Assembly (NCBI GenBank): GCA_965237785.1
Contig: OZ250159.1
Span: 2,170,001-2,234,000 of the forward strand
Direction: 5' to 3'
DNA from: UBA6522 sp965237785
GTDB lineage: Bacteria > Pseudomonadota > Gammaproteobacteria > Steroidobacterales > Rariloculaceae
Length of the DNA: 64,000 bases
A model generated the notes under the pieces. That model was not told the origin of the DNA and made no database searches. It saw nothing but the letters and a program-made list of their open reading frames with translations. This document shows positions 17,915-26,613 of the stretch, piece after piece (the first letter of the stretch is position 1; the number at the start of each line of letters is the position of its first letter). The translations under genes and the position numbers were made by a program.

Positions 17915-18793
17915 CTACGCCAGGCTGGTCTCGAACAGAGCCAGCAGCCGGCTCCACGCCCGTTCAGCCTGGGCCTCGTTGTAGACGGCCGAGTCCGGCG
18001 GACACCAGCCGTGCAACGTACCTAGGTACACCTCGATCTCCGCCGCCAGTCCGGCGCTGGCAAAGGTCTCCCGGAGCACATTCTTCGCCTCCGGATCGCT
18101 CGTATCGTCGTTTTCGGCGATCGCAAACAGATAGCTCGCATTCATGTTGGCGACTTGCAGATGCGGGCTGTCGGGTCGGTCGGTCACGAGTCCGCCGCCG
18201 TGGAACGAAGCGCCAGCGCCGATCCGCTCGGGCAGCGCCGCGGCGGTACGCATGGTGATGGGTCCGCCCATGCAGTAGCCCATGGTGCCAATCATCCGGC
18301 CCGTGTCCACGGCTTGCTGCGCGTCGAGGAAGCTCACGAAGGCCCTCGCGTCCGCCACGTGCGTCTCGGCGCTCAACGACCGCATCAACGGCATGATCGT
18401 GTTGCGCGTCTCCTCATCCTGGAAACTGGCGCCTTCGGGAAGAACCGGAGCCCGCGTATTACGGTAGTAGGGATTGACCACCAGGACCGAGTAACCCGAT
18501 TCCGCGAGACGCCGGCCCATCTGCTCGAAGGCCGGGCGCAGGCCGAGCGCATCCGGCCAGATCAGGACACCCGGATGGGTACCGGTCGATGGATGCATGA
18601 AGTAGCAATCCGCCGTGCCGTCAGCCGTGTCGATTTCGACGTCCGCCCCCGTCACCGCTTGAGCGTCCGCAGCACGCGGCAACAGCATCGCCAGCCCTGT
18701 TCCGACCGAGAGTTCCCCGAACTTACGCCGCGTCAGTTCCCCCGAGCGGTGCAGGTACTCGTTAATATCGTTAACTGTTTTCTCATCGCACAT
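17915..18793 (-). CDS. Exported dienelactone-hydrolase-family protein
   Basis: The fold is alpha/beta hydrolase of the dienelactone hydrolase family. Of 292 residues, the catalytic Cys is in GYCMGG (~residue 170), the acid is in the AENDD segment and the His is in TLHGW. An N-terminal TRRKFGEL followed by a short hydrophobic run and a DAQA cleavage-like site suggests Tat export, though the twin-Arg motif sits ~22 residues in and is imperfect. It lies 93 bp from the next exported oxidoreductase-like gene on the same strand. Substrate unknown. Confidence 0.82.
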   Translation of the reverse strand: MCDEKTVNDINEYLHRSGELTRRKFGELSVGTGLAMLLPRAADAQAVTGADVEIDTADGTADCYFMHPSTGTHPGVLIWPDALGLRPAFEQMGRRLAESGYSVLVVNPYYRNTRAPVLPEGASFQDEETRNTIMPLMRSLSAETHVADARAFVSFLDAQQAVDTGRMIGTMGYCMGGPITMRTAAALPERIGAGASFHGGGLVTDRPDSPHLQVANMNASYLFAIAENDDTSDPEAKNVLRETFASAGLAAEIEVYLGTLHGWCPPDSAVYNEAQAERAWSRLLALFETSLA

Positions 18794-18886
18794 GATCGCC
18801 TACCTCCTGACGCGAAGCTGGGGCGCTTTGCGCCCGTACAACCGATGCTACCTAATGTCCGCTCTTATGTCCTCTGAACGCGTGTG

Positions 18887-19615
18887 CTAGTTCTGCGGCA
18901 CCGGTCGGAGGTAGTAGTTGAATGGCGCGCCCGGGCCGCGGGCGTTGCCGCGCGCGATCAGCATATGCTCGATCACGTGAGCGGCGGTGATATCGCCCAT
19001 GTCGACGACCTCGAAGCCGATGCCGGTCACCAGGCCCGCGACAACCGCTTTCGCATCGGCGTCGTTGCCGGCGATCGGGATAGTGACCGGGCCGCCGGCG
19101 CTCTCTGGAGCAGCCATGGTCTCAGCCGAGAGCGTGTTGAATGCCTTGACGACCATCGAATTCGGCGCCCAGCCCTGGATCATCTGCGCGGCCGACGTCT
19201 CGACGCCCAAATGACGAATACCGTCGGCATCGACGCGCACCGCGTTGTTCGGATCGAGAATGATCTTCCCCGACAGATCACCGAGGCTCTTGAGCGCCAC
19301 CTCGGCATCAGCCCACTTCGTCGCCATGACCACGATGTCGGCAGCGGCAGCCGCCTCGGCCGGTGTCATGGCCGTTGCATTGTGGCCGGTGCGCGCTACC
19401 AGCGCCTGCACGTCCTGCCGCGCCGGTTCACGGGAGCCATAGATGATGTCGTGACCGAGTGTGCCGAACTGCGGCCCTAGCGCGCCACCGACATTACCGG
19501 TGCCGATCAGCGCGATCGTCTCTGCTGATACCAGGGTCGGAACGGCGAACGCGCCGGCCAGAACGAGCAATCCTGCCGTCACGATGCTCCGAATTGTGCG
19601 TTTCGAATTGTTCAT
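18887..19615 (-). CDS. Exported NADP-oxidoreductase-like protein (F420-dependent reductase fold)
   Basis: After a clear Sec signal peptide (residues 1-~31, ending VSAE), the mature chain begins at once with a Rossmann motif, IALIGTGNVGGALG, then YGSREP and the VVKAFNTL segment typical of F420-dependent NADP reductase-like proteins. Length is 242 residues. A nucleotide-binding dehydrogenase fold outside the cytoplasm is unusual, so it may have lost or changed its cofactor. A GGAGAA ribosome site precedes the ATG. Confidence 0.82.
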   Translation of the reverse strand: MNNSKRTIRSIVTAGLLVLAGAFAVPTLVSAETIALIGTGNVGGALGPQFGTLGHDIIYGSREPARQDVQALVARTGHNATAMTPAEAAAAADIVVMATKWADAEVALKSLGDLSGKIILDPNNAVRVDADGIRHLGVETSAAQMIQGWAPNSMVVKAFNTLSAETMAAPESAGGPVTIPIAGNDADAKAVVAGLVTGIGFEVVDMGDITAAHVIEHMLIARGNARGPGAPFNYYLRPVPQN

Positions 19616-19653
19616 TACGAATTCTCCTCCAGAATGGAATTGATGAAGGGCCG

Positions 19654-20268
19654 TCAGTCCATATCCAGGAACAAGTCTGCGTGCTCGCGCATTTCATCGA
19701 CCACCTTGTGACCCAAGGCGACAAGAAAGAGCTGGGCACCCTCGCGCCGAGCGAACTTCATCGCCGGTACGAAATCGCTATCGCCGGTCACGAGAACAAT
19801 CACCTCAACGTGCTTTTTCAACGTTAGCGATGCGATGTCGAGGCCAACCCGCATATCGACTCCCTTTTGATGGACATTTGGCACGAGATCATTTGACGTG
19901 ATCGTCAACTTGTCTTGATCCGCGGGCAGGCGATGCGTATTCAGGGTCCAACCTCGAAATCGAAGATCCCCCATTCTCAGCGCCACAAAGGGCAAGCTAC
20001 GTAACTCCTTGTGCAAGCGTTGATTATTCCGAGCAAGCGGAGTTTCGGCGAACGCTACTCTCCCGCCGGAAAGCGGCCTCCGCTCAGTTGATCGAAGTGG
20101 CGGCGCGTCATAGAAATAGACACGGTGGAGATGGATATCCTGGAGTACTGGCAGACCGCCAAGCCTGTTAACGAAGCTGTGGACTGCTTCGGCAGTGAGC
20201 GGGCTCTCACGCGACGCAATCTTTCGCTTCAAGAAACCCGCGTCAATCAGTACAGCGTATCTGCGCAC
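19654..20268 (-). CDS. NYN-domain protein (LabA/DUF88 family)
   Basis: NYN domains are PIN-like ribonuclease folds. The 204-residue protein has the N-terminal strand YAVLIDAGFLKRK with its conserved Asp, a central KGVDMRVGLDI segment, and VIVLVTGDSDFVPAMKFAR, which supplies the second acidic cluster. The C-terminus HKVVDEMREHADLFLDMD fits family members. The target is unknown; LabA-type proteins act in RNA turnover or regulation, and some are linked to defence. It sits 38 bp upstream of the exported oxidoreductase but is probably expressed from its own promoter. Confidence 0.85.
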   Translation of the reverse strand: MRRYAVLIDAGFLKRKIASRESPLTAEAVHSFVNRLGGLPVLQDIHLHRVYFYDAPPLRSTERRPLSGGRVAFAETPLARNNQRLHKELRSLPFVALRMGDLRFRGWTLNTHRLPADQDKLTITSNDLVPNVHQKGVDMRVGLDIASLTLKKHVEVIVLVTGDSDFVPAMKFARREGAQLFLVALGHKVVDEMREHADLFLDMD

Positions 20269-20349
20269 GAGGAAGAGTCACTATGAAGTTGCCGCAACCG
20301 CACGCGGAGCCGAGGCCCTCTTGGATTGCAGCGTACGGCGCGGCGTATT

Positions 20350-20376
20350 TTTATACAGGGTAAAGCTTAACGTCAA
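20350..20376 (-). promoter_or_regulatory. Possible promoter for the NYN gene
   Basis: On the minus strand TTGACG (20376-20371) precedes TATAAA (20355-20350) with a 15-bp spacer, shorter than ideal. It would give a leader of about 75 nt for the gene starting at 20268. The rest of 20269-20595 shows no gene I can support. Confidence 0.3.
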
Positions 20377-20595
20377 CCGCATTCTTGAGCAAGAACAGAG
20401 CGAACTACCCTACTGCCGTAGCGGGATCCGTTGTCACCAATGGAGAACGCAATTTGGCTGCATCCGCCTCCGCAACCATCGCATAGTCTCCGACACCCGC
20501 CACGGTTGCGTTGGTTTCGATTTGTTGGGGATCCTCGCGTAAGCTGTAGATCACGGTGCGATTGAGGCTCAAACGTCGCTAGATTTGCAGGGGGA

Positions 20596-21615
20596 ATGAT
20601 GCCGTCGAAAAAATTGACGCTCCATGTGTTGCTAGGCATCAGCGCAGCCGGCACCGCTTCCGCACACCACAGCCAGATAGAGTTCAACCTCGATCCTGCC
20701 GCCATCCAAACCATCAGCGGCACGGTCACGCAGTACGATTTCGTGAACCCGCATGTCTATGTCTACTTCGACGTGACCGCAACCGACGGCAGCACGGCGG
20801 AGTGGGAACTCGAAGCATCGTCGACACCGAATCTAATTCGTCGCGGCTGGAGCCGCGACTCGGTGACGGTTGGCGAGGAGTTGACGATCGACATTCACCC
20901 GGCAAAGGTTCCAGGAAAACAGGTGGCGCGCATTGCCACCATTTACTTCGATGACGGCAACCGGCTCGCGGTGCGCGGCGAAGGCGGTATCCCGGAGCCT
21001 GAAGACCCGGACGCTTTCTCCACATCGCTGACCGGCCGATGGCTTGGGCGTTGGGAGCTGGCGCAGGTCTCGTTCGATCTCGACCAGTGGCCGTTAACAG
21101 AAAAAGGCCGCGCTGCGCAGCAGGCTTACGACCAGACCTTGAACCCGCAGATCGACTGCATCCCCGTCGCGTCACCCACATTGATGTTGTACTCCAATAT
21201 CTTCGAAGTAACGGTTAGCGATCACCGCGTCGACATCCAATTCGAATGGCTGGATGTCGAGCGCACCATCTATCTCGACGGCCGCGAACATCCGCCGGTT
21301 GACGAGCGCTTCCATCAGGGGCACTCGGTCGGCCATTGGGAAGGCAACGCGCTGGTCGTCGATACCGGCAATTTCACCGATCATGGTGCAGGCAACGCGT
21401 TCCAGGTGCCGTCGGGAATCGGTAAACACCTTAAGGAGCGTCTCACCTTGAGCGATGACGGCAAGCGGGTCGAATACGAGTTCGAGTTGACCGACCCCGA
21501 GTATCTGGCCGAAGCTGTTAGCGGCGACGGCACCTGGGATTACCGGCCGGATCTCGAGCCGCAGCGGATCGAATGCAACCGCGAAGTCGCAAGGCGCTTT
21601 CTCGAGCGGCAATAA
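20596..21615 (+). CDS. Exported DUF6152-type protein, paralogue 1
   Basis: A 339-residue exported protein of unknown function. A signal peptide ends TASA, so the predicted mature chain starts His-His-Ser. Residues ~25-125 match the DUF6152 pattern (SGTVTQYDFVNPHVYVYFDV, STPNLIRRGWSRDSV, IDIHPAK). The remaining ~210 residues form a second conserved region with DCIPV, VDIQFEWLDVERTIYLDG, GHSVGHWEGNALVVDT and LTLSDDGKRVEYEF, shared with the next two genes. A GGGGG ribosome site precedes two adjacent ATGs at 20596 and 20599. The three paralogues probably form an operon. Confidence 0.83.
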   Translation: MMPSKKLTLHVLLGISAAGTASAHHSQIEFNLDPAAIQTISGTVTQYDFVNPHVYVYFDVTATDGSTAEWELEASSTPNLIRRGWSRDSVTVGEELTIDIHPAKVPGKQVARIATIYFDDGNRLAVRGEGGIPEPEDPDAFSTSLTGRWLGRWELAQVSFDLDQWPLTEKGRAAQQAYDQTLNPQIDCIPVASPTLMLYSNIFEVTVSDHRVDIQFEWLDVERTIYLDGREHPPVDERFHQGHSVGHWEGNALVVDTGNFTDHGAGNAFQVPSGIGKHLKERLTLSDDGKRVEYEFELTDPEYLAEAVSGDGTWDYRPDLEPQRIECNREVARRFLERQ

Positions 21616-21693
21616 GCGCGGCCGCTCGCGATCTCTTACCAGCGCGGGAAAACCAGAGATCCGGGCCGCCCCGACGGATAGCGAGCAAGAATC

Positions 21694-22740
21694 ATGATCA
21701 GATCGACAACCGTTGCATCAGCCCTGGCGCTGCTTGCCGTTACCCCGGCAGCGACTGCTCACCATTCGCGAGCTGCAATATACGATATCAATTCGATGGT
21801 CGAGGTCGAAGGAACTATCACTCGTATTCTCTGGCGAAACCCGCACATACGGTTCTGGCTCGAAGCGGAAGTTGCGGGGGAAACCACACTCTACGCGATC
21901 GAGTCGACGCCACCGGGAACGCTCGAGCGTCACGGGATCACTGCGGAGATACTGAGCGTCGGACAAACGATTCGGGTCGCCGGCACGCCGGGACGGTTCG
22001 AGGCCTATTCGATGGAGGCAAAGAATTTACTGCTGCCGGACGGTCGCGAGGTATTGATCCAGCGCGACTCCGTGACACGCTGGTCGGATAGAACCGTGGG
22101 CTGGGCGGACGAGAGTCTAAGTGGCGACAGGGTTGACAGGGCCGAAGCCGAAGCGGCTGGAATTTTTCGCGTCTGGAGTCGAGATGAAGATTCGTCATTC
22201 ACCGTTCGACAAGGCTCCAATCTTTCGCTGGTCGGCATGTCGGAGTATCCGCTGACGCCCTCAGCGAGCCTGACACGGCAGAATTTCGATCCAATCGCGG
22301 ATAACCCGATTCCAGGTTGCACGCCGAAAGGCATGCCGCACATCATGGGTCAGCCCTATCCGGTGGAGTTCGTCGATGAGGGAGAACGGGTTCTCTTGCG
22401 CATAGAAGAATACGACCTGATTCGCGTTATTCACATGACGAACGAGCCCGCACCGGGCGAGCCCACGCCGCTGGGCCTGTCAACCGGGCGCTGGGATGGA
22501 GACAGCCTGCTCGTCACGACGTCCTCCATTCTGGCACCGCAGTTTGCGGCCGACATCCCGTTGAGTGAATCCGCACGGGTCGAGGAGCGTTTCGAGCCAA
22601 GCGACGATCAAGGGCGTCTCGACTATCGCGTGACCGTCACGGACCCTGCCACCTTTGCTGAGCCAGTCACGCGTGAGAAGTATTGGACATGGATTCCAGG
22701 TGTGGAAATTCAGCCGTATCTTTGTATGGCTGAGGAGTAA
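21694..22740 (+). CDS. Exported DUF6152-type protein, paralogue 2
   Basis: A 348-residue protein organised like its neighbours: signal peptide ending TATA, mature start His-His-Ser, then EGTITRILWRNPHIRFWLE and STPPGTLERHGIT. It is the most divergent of the three: the C-terminal half has WDGDSLLVTTSSI in place of WE(D/G)G.LVVDT and ends in YLCMAEE. It begins 78 bp after paralogue 1. Function unknown. Confidence 0.82.
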   Translation: MIRSTTVASALALLAVTPAATAHHSRAAIYDINSMVEVEGTITRILWRNPHIRFWLEAEVAGETTLYAIESTPPGTLERHGITAEILSVGQTIRVAGTPGRFEAYSMEAKNLLLPDGREVLIQRDSVTRWSDRTVGWADESLSGDRVDRAEAEAAGIFRVWSRDEDSSFTVRQGSNLSLVGMSEYPLTPSASLTRQNFDPIADNPIPGCTPKGMPHIMGQPYPVEFVDEGERVLLRIEEYDLIRVIHMTNEPAPGEPTPLGLSTGRWDGDSLLVTTSSILAPQFAADIPLSESARVEERFEPSDDQGRLDYRVTVTDPATFAEPVTREKYWTWIPGVEIQPYLCMAEE

Positions 22741-22797
22741 GATGCTTCGGACGCGAATCAGGTGCAACCGCCGTCAGGGGATCACGGGAGAAAGCCG

Positions 22798-23805
22798 ATG
22801 AATCGTATCGGGACCGCTGCACTGGGTCTGGCCGTGGGAGCCGTATCCTTACCGAGCCTTGCGCATCACTCACGAGCGAACTTTTCGGATGAAATACTCG
22901 CGTTTCAGGCAACGGTAACCCGTTTCGAATGGGTGAACCCGCACGTTTATGTGTATGTCGAAGCGCCCGACGAGAACGGCGTGATGACGGAATGGGAAGT
23001 CGAAACCCAGTCGACCCCGAACCTTATCCGTCGCGGTTGGACTGCCGATTCGCTCAGCGAAGGCGAAGTAATAACGATTCGGGCCAATCCCGATAGAAAT
23101 CCCCGGAAAAAACTGCTCTTCGGCATGGCATTTACAAAAGCGGACGGCACGGTATTGGCGTCCCAGGGTTCTGCCGGGCGCGTTATCGTGGATGACGTTC
23201 CGGGCGCCGCAAGCCTCGCCGGCGTCTGGGAGACGACCGGATGGTCCGCCGGCCCTCGCGATACGGCGGCGACGCATCTACCGCTGACGGAGAAGGCCAA
23301 AGCTGCGACCGTCGGCTTCAGCGTTTCGCAAAACCCGATGGTGCAGTGCATTCCCAATACTCCGCCCGGCAACATGGGCGGCCCTTATGTGCATGGAATC
23401 GAGATTCTTGAAGACAGGGTGATCATGCGGGCGGAATACAACGAGGTGACGCGGACTGTGTACACGGATGGGCGGTCGCACCCGGCGAGTCTCGAAGTTT
23501 CAAACCAGGGGCATTCCATCGGCCGATGGGAAGACGGCGTGCTCGTCGTCGATACAACAGGACTCGAGGCGCACCGCTGGGGAAATGGCCGCGGGATACC
23601 GTCAGGACAGCAACGGCATGTTGTCGAGCGTTACACGCTAAGCGATGACGGCAAGACAGTGCGGCTCGATTATTTCTTCGAGGACCCGGAGTATCTAACG
23701 GAGCCTGTCACCGGTGTGATCAATTGGCGCCACGCACCGCACCTGTCGATGCTACCCAACCGTTGCGATCCCGCAGTATCCCGGCGCTTCGTCTCACAGG
23801 ATTGA
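22798..23805 (+). CDS. Exported DUF6152-type protein, paralogue 3
   Basis: A 335-residue protein with signal peptide ending PSLA and mature start His-His-Ser. It resembles paralogue 1 closely: FEWVNPHVYVYVEA, QSTPNLIRRGWTADSL, then MVQCIPNTPPGNMGG, GHSIGRWEDGVLVVDTTG and YTLSDDGKTVRLDYFFEDPEYL. I start at the ATG at 22798, preceded by GGGAGAAAG, not at an earlier in-frame codon at 22762 that would put extra polar residues before the signal peptide. Confidence 0.83.
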   Translation: MNRIGTAALGLAVGAVSLPSLAHHSRANFSDEILAFQATVTRFEWVNPHVYVYVEAPDENGVMTEWEVETQSTPNLIRRGWTADSLSEGEVITIRANPDRNPRKKLLFGMAFTKADGTVLASQGSAGRVIVDDVPGAASLAGVWETTGWSAGPRDTAATHLPLTEKAKAATVGFSVSQNPMVQCIPNTPPGNMGGPYVHGIEILEDRVIMRAEYNEVTRTVYTDGRSHPASLEVSNQGHSIGRWEDGVLVVDTTGLEAHRWGNGRGIPSGQQRHVVERYTLSDDGKTVRLDYFFEDPEYLTEPVTGVINWRHAPHLSMLPNRCDPAVSRRFVSQD

Positions 23806-23901
23806 CCGCAAATGGTGACATGGAGCGTAGGCAAATTTCTTGCGAAAAGTGACTAAACGATTGAGAATGCCGGGCAAGCAATTCGCTCGGGGGAGCATCC
23901 A

Positions 23902-25539
23902 ATGAGCACGTCAACGACCGTCGGTCTGACTCGGTTTGCCGTCGTGGTCTGCGCCGGATGGCTGCTGCTGCAGCCGACACAGGTCTCCGCAGGACCCACC
24001 GAGGACGCCTGGAATTTCGAGCGCGTCGGTATCGGCACCCTGCCCGATGGGCCGCTCGATCTGGGTTCCTACTCCAAGCTGGCCCCCTGGCCCCATACGG
24101 ACGGCGATTACCTGTATTCCGGCTGCTACGACCCCAGCCTTCTGGATACGGTCAGAGCCGCGCCGGACCGCTGTTTCATGACGGTCGACGTCAGCGACCC
24201 GACCAAGCCCGTCCGCCTCGCCACCGTACCTAACTTCGACCCGGGGGCCTCCCCCTCTCCACCGCGCGGCCACGCGGTTTGGTCGGCGGACTATCCGTTC
24301 CCCAATCTCCCGGTGCAAGTCCCGTGTCGCGTGGACTGGGACGATCCGGAGATTGCCGCGGCGACGAAAGCGCCGTCGTGCTGGGATCCCGGCTGGAACA
24401 CCCATAACCACTACGCGCAGAATGGCCCCGGGCCCATCCTGGCCGTCAACATGGAGCGGTATCGCGGAGGCACGGATCGCCAGCCCACGTATCACGGCGT
24501 CAAGTTCTACGACATCTCAGACCGCTCCGATCCCCGGTTCCTGTCCTACTGGGAAATCCCGACCTCCCCCCCGGATCCTGTGACGGGGATTTATCCCGAT
24601 TCCCGGGGAACGCATCACTTTAACTTTGACGGCCCCTATCTCTACCTCGGCGCCGAGTACGAAGGTTTTATCGGCAAGATTCTCGTCATCCTCGATGTGC
24701 GGGATCCAGGCAATCCCGTGGAAGCGGGTAAATGGTGGCTCCCCGGGCAGAAGACCCCGGAGGAGGATGCGATCAGAGACTGGGAGCACCAGCCCAGCTT
24801 TAGCCGCCCCGTCGTGAAGAACGACGATGACAAATGGACAAAACATGTCGGCATGCACTATCCGACGGTCCAGGATGACATCGCCTATCTCTCCTATCAT
24901 CAGGCGGGCCTGGTCATCCTGGACGTCAGCGACCGGAGCAATCCGCAGCTGTTGTCACGGACGGACTACCTGCTCCCGGGGGTGGATGCCACCAATCCCG
25001 ACATTGCTGCCTGTCAGCAGGCGGCGGGCAGGGAGGAGGCCGCCTGCGGAAACACGCATGCCGCCAAACGTGTTCCGGGAACCGATCTGCTCATGGTCTC
25101 CGACGAGTACTTCACATGCCCTTATGGCCACGTGCGCATCTTTGACGTCGCGGACCCACGCAGCCCGGAACTGCTCAGTCACTACACCACGGATGAGAAC
25201 ACGGCGTGCAATCCCAACGAGCCCATGCAACCCGCCGACGCGGCGCGATTCCCCCGCCGGCCCTCCTCGTCCCACCTGGGGAACCCGCTAACCGACGCTA
25301 TCTACCTGATGGCGTGGTATGGCAACGGGGTGCAGGCCATCGATATTTCGGATCCGACTCATCCGGTAAGCGCCGGTCACTACAACTATCGAATCGACCG
25401 TGACCTGGATGCCGAGCATCCGGAGTACGCAGGTTCCGATACCTACGACATCATTCTCGGGAGGGACGACTACCTCTATGTGTCGGATGGCACGTCGGGT
25501 TTGAGAGTTCTGCGATACACGGGAGACACGAGTCGATAG
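23902..25539 (+). CDS. Exported LVIVD-repeat beta-propeller protein
   Basis: A 545-residue exported protein with a signal peptide (cleavage near VSAG, ~residue 31). The chain carries repeated LVIVD-type blades, each ending in a strand such as FMTVDVSDPTKPVRL, VKFYDISDRSDPRFL, LVILDVRDPGNPVEA, LVILDVSDRSNPQLL, VRIFDVADPRSPELL and VQAIDISDPTHPVSA. Such propellers bind partners or metals; no catalytic function can be read. Several Cys in the mature part suggest disulphides outside the cytoplasm. It follows the DUF6152 trio by 96 bp on the same strand. Confidence 0.85.
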   Translation: MSTSTTVGLTRFAVVVCAGWLLLQPTQVSAGPTEDAWNFERVGIGTLPDGPLDLGSYSKLAPWPHTDGDYLYSGCYDPSLLDTVRAAPDRCFMTVDVSDPTKPVRLATVPNFDPGASPSPPRGHAVWSADYPFPNLPVQVPCRVDWDDPEIAAATKAPSCWDPGWNTHNHYAQNGPGPILAVNMERYRGGTDRQPTYHGVKFYDISDRSDPRFLSYWEIPTSPPDPVTGIYPDSRGTHHFNFDGPYLYLGAEYEGFIGKILVILDVRDPGNPVEAGKWWLPGQKTPEEDAIRDWEHQPSFSRPVVKNDDDKWTKHVGMHYPTVQDDIAYLSYHQAGLVILDVSDRSNPQLLSRTDYLLPGVDATNPDIAACQQAAGREEAACGNTHAAKRVPGTDLLMVSDEYFTCPYGHVRIFDVADPRSPELLSHYTTDENTACNPNEPMQPADAARFPRRPSSSHLGNPLTDAIYLMAWYGNGVQAIDISDPTHPVSAGHYNYRIDRDLDAEHPEYAGSDTYDIILGRDDYLYVSDGTSGLRVLRYTGDTSR

Positions 25540-25577
25540 GAGTCATTCTACTGGCGTTCATACCCGCTTTGGGTCCA

Positions 25578-25888
25578 CTAATCGCCTGTGTACTCGAACA
25601 CGAAGAGTCCCGTCCCGACGCAGGACTCTCCCTGCCCCATGCAGGATTCGCCGGAAGCACTGTAGAAAAGCCCCGTTTCCGGCGACCAATGGCCCTTGTG
25701 TGCACGGCTGCTCAGTGTCCTGCCGCATCCAGCCCCACAGGAGTTCTCCGGCGTGGTGGCGATCTCTGCGACCAGAGAGATCCGTGAAGGATTCGAGCTT
25801 CGAGCGGTAATGTCGAAGATCTGAAACTTCAGGTCGTCGCCGGCCTCGGAGTTGCGAATGAGTCTACAGCGACAATCAAGATGAGAAG
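25578..25888 (-). pseudogene. Probable C-terminal remnant of an exported Cys-rich protein
   Basis: An open frame of ~100 codons whose usable part reads LKFQIFDITARSSNP, AEIATTPENSCGAGCG and ends GLFVFEYTGD. The only possible start is a TTG inside the repeat at 25868-25910, so the true N-terminus is missing. The Cys-rich tail recalls the style of the Tat protein at 28237 but I cannot show homology. It may equally be spurious. Confidence 0.3.
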
Positions 25889-25910
25889 CTAGCGACAATC
25901 AGGATGAGAA
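25868..25910. repeat. Tandem 20-bp repeat, IS-end-like
   Basis: AGCGACAATCAAGATGAGAA (25868-25887) and AGCGACAATCAGGATGAGAA (25891-25910) differ at one base and are separated by GCT. Short tandem repeats of this kind occur at the ends of IS21-type elements, but no transposase is present. The stretch 25911-26186 that follows holds no gene I can support. Confidence 0.5.
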
Positions 25911-26186
25911 AGCGGAGGTCGCGCGCCTTGGGAGGGAGGGCGTAGCCCGAGCGAGCAAGGGGCCACAACATGTTTCTCGACTTCGTATCTTTCATCACTC
26001 TTACCCCCGAAAGCGCTACTCGTCTCATTCTTGAGGCCGCGGCAACGCGAAACATGAGTCTAATCCAATACCGAAATGAGAATAAAGCTGGAGGCTGACT
26101 GAACTGCAGAACGCCGCGCTACAGGCTCATGCCTCGTTGGATTTACGCTCCCCGTTCAGGCTTGTCTCATTGGACAAGGCTGGCTG

Positions 26187-26214
26187 TTGACAGGGATCTG
26201 AACAGGGGTATACT
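26187..26214 (+). promoter_or_regulatory. Strong sigma-70 promoter with GC-rich discriminator
   Basis: TTGACA (26187-26192), a 16-bp spacer and TATACT (26209-26214) give a near-consensus promoter. The following CCTCGCGCC is a GC-rich discriminator as found in rRNA and tRNA promoters under stringent control. Predicted start of transcription is about 26222. Confidence 0.75.
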
Positions 26215-26409
26215 CCTCGCGCCATGAACTGTAAATCCACGCAGCCAAGATTATCCGCCGCCGGCGCCTCATCGATCGCGCAACCGATCGTGGCGATACC
26301 CAGCGGCGCGCTCCCGTGTGCATGGGATTCGCAGACGGCCCGTATGAGCGTGAAATCGTATGGATTTAATCATGGTGAACCCATGCGCTAAGCCTCTCTA
26401 GACAACGGA

Positions 26410-26440
26410 TCTGGAAGGCTTGCAAAACGAACCTTCCAGA
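26410..26440 (+). other. 9-bp hairpin in the array leader
   Basis: TCTGGAAGG (26410-26418) pairs with CCTTCCAGA (26432-26440) around a 13-nt loop. It lies 13 bp before the terminator stem and could be a protector or attenuator arm. Confidence 0.55.
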
Positions 26441-26453
26441 CCAGCCCAGAAAG

Positions 26454-26486
26454 CCCTGGTCGGTTCGAAACCACCGGGGTTTTTTT
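26454..26486 (+). terminator. Intrinsic terminator upstream of the tRNA array
   Basis: CCCTGGT-C-GGTT pairs with AACCACCGGGG (one bulged C, one G-U) around a CGA loop, followed by seven T at 26480-26486. It ends the transcript from 26222 unless read through. Confidence 0.8.
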
Positions 26487-26501
26487 ATGCCTCGGTGACC
26501 G

Positions 26502-26513
26502 TTCTTTAACAAC
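26502..26513 (+). promoter_or_regulatory. boxA-like antitermination site
   Basis: TTCTTTAACAAC resembles the rrn boxA core (CTCTTTAACAA). It follows the terminator and precedes the first tRNA by 100 bp. In rRNA operons this site loads NusB-S10; nusB is present at 4216. Confidence 0.45.
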
Positions 26514-26613
26514 GTGGATTGTGTGACGTGTCGGGGCAGTGCTTCGTGTGGGCGAGGCAACCGCAACACCAGACCCGGCGGTGCGCGCGTGCGCCTGCCC
26601 CGGACACTATTCG

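Larger units (their letters stand above)
26222..26486 (+). ncRNA. Predicted short transcript or leader before the tRNA array
   Basis: The interval from the strong promoter to an intrinsic terminator is ~265 nt. It contains two hairpins near the 3' end (26410-26440 and 26454-26479). It also contains an unremarkable 55-codon ORF (26224-26391) whose ATG lies at the predicted +1, as in leaderless leader peptides; its composition shows no run of one amino acid. It could be an independent small RNA or an attenuated leader for the tRNA array. I do not recognise the RNA. Confidence 0.45.

Noticed and set aside
26224..26391. 55-codon ORF in the array leader as a real protein gene
   Set aside because: No ribosome site and no recognisable sequence. 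Kept only as part of the leader transcript.
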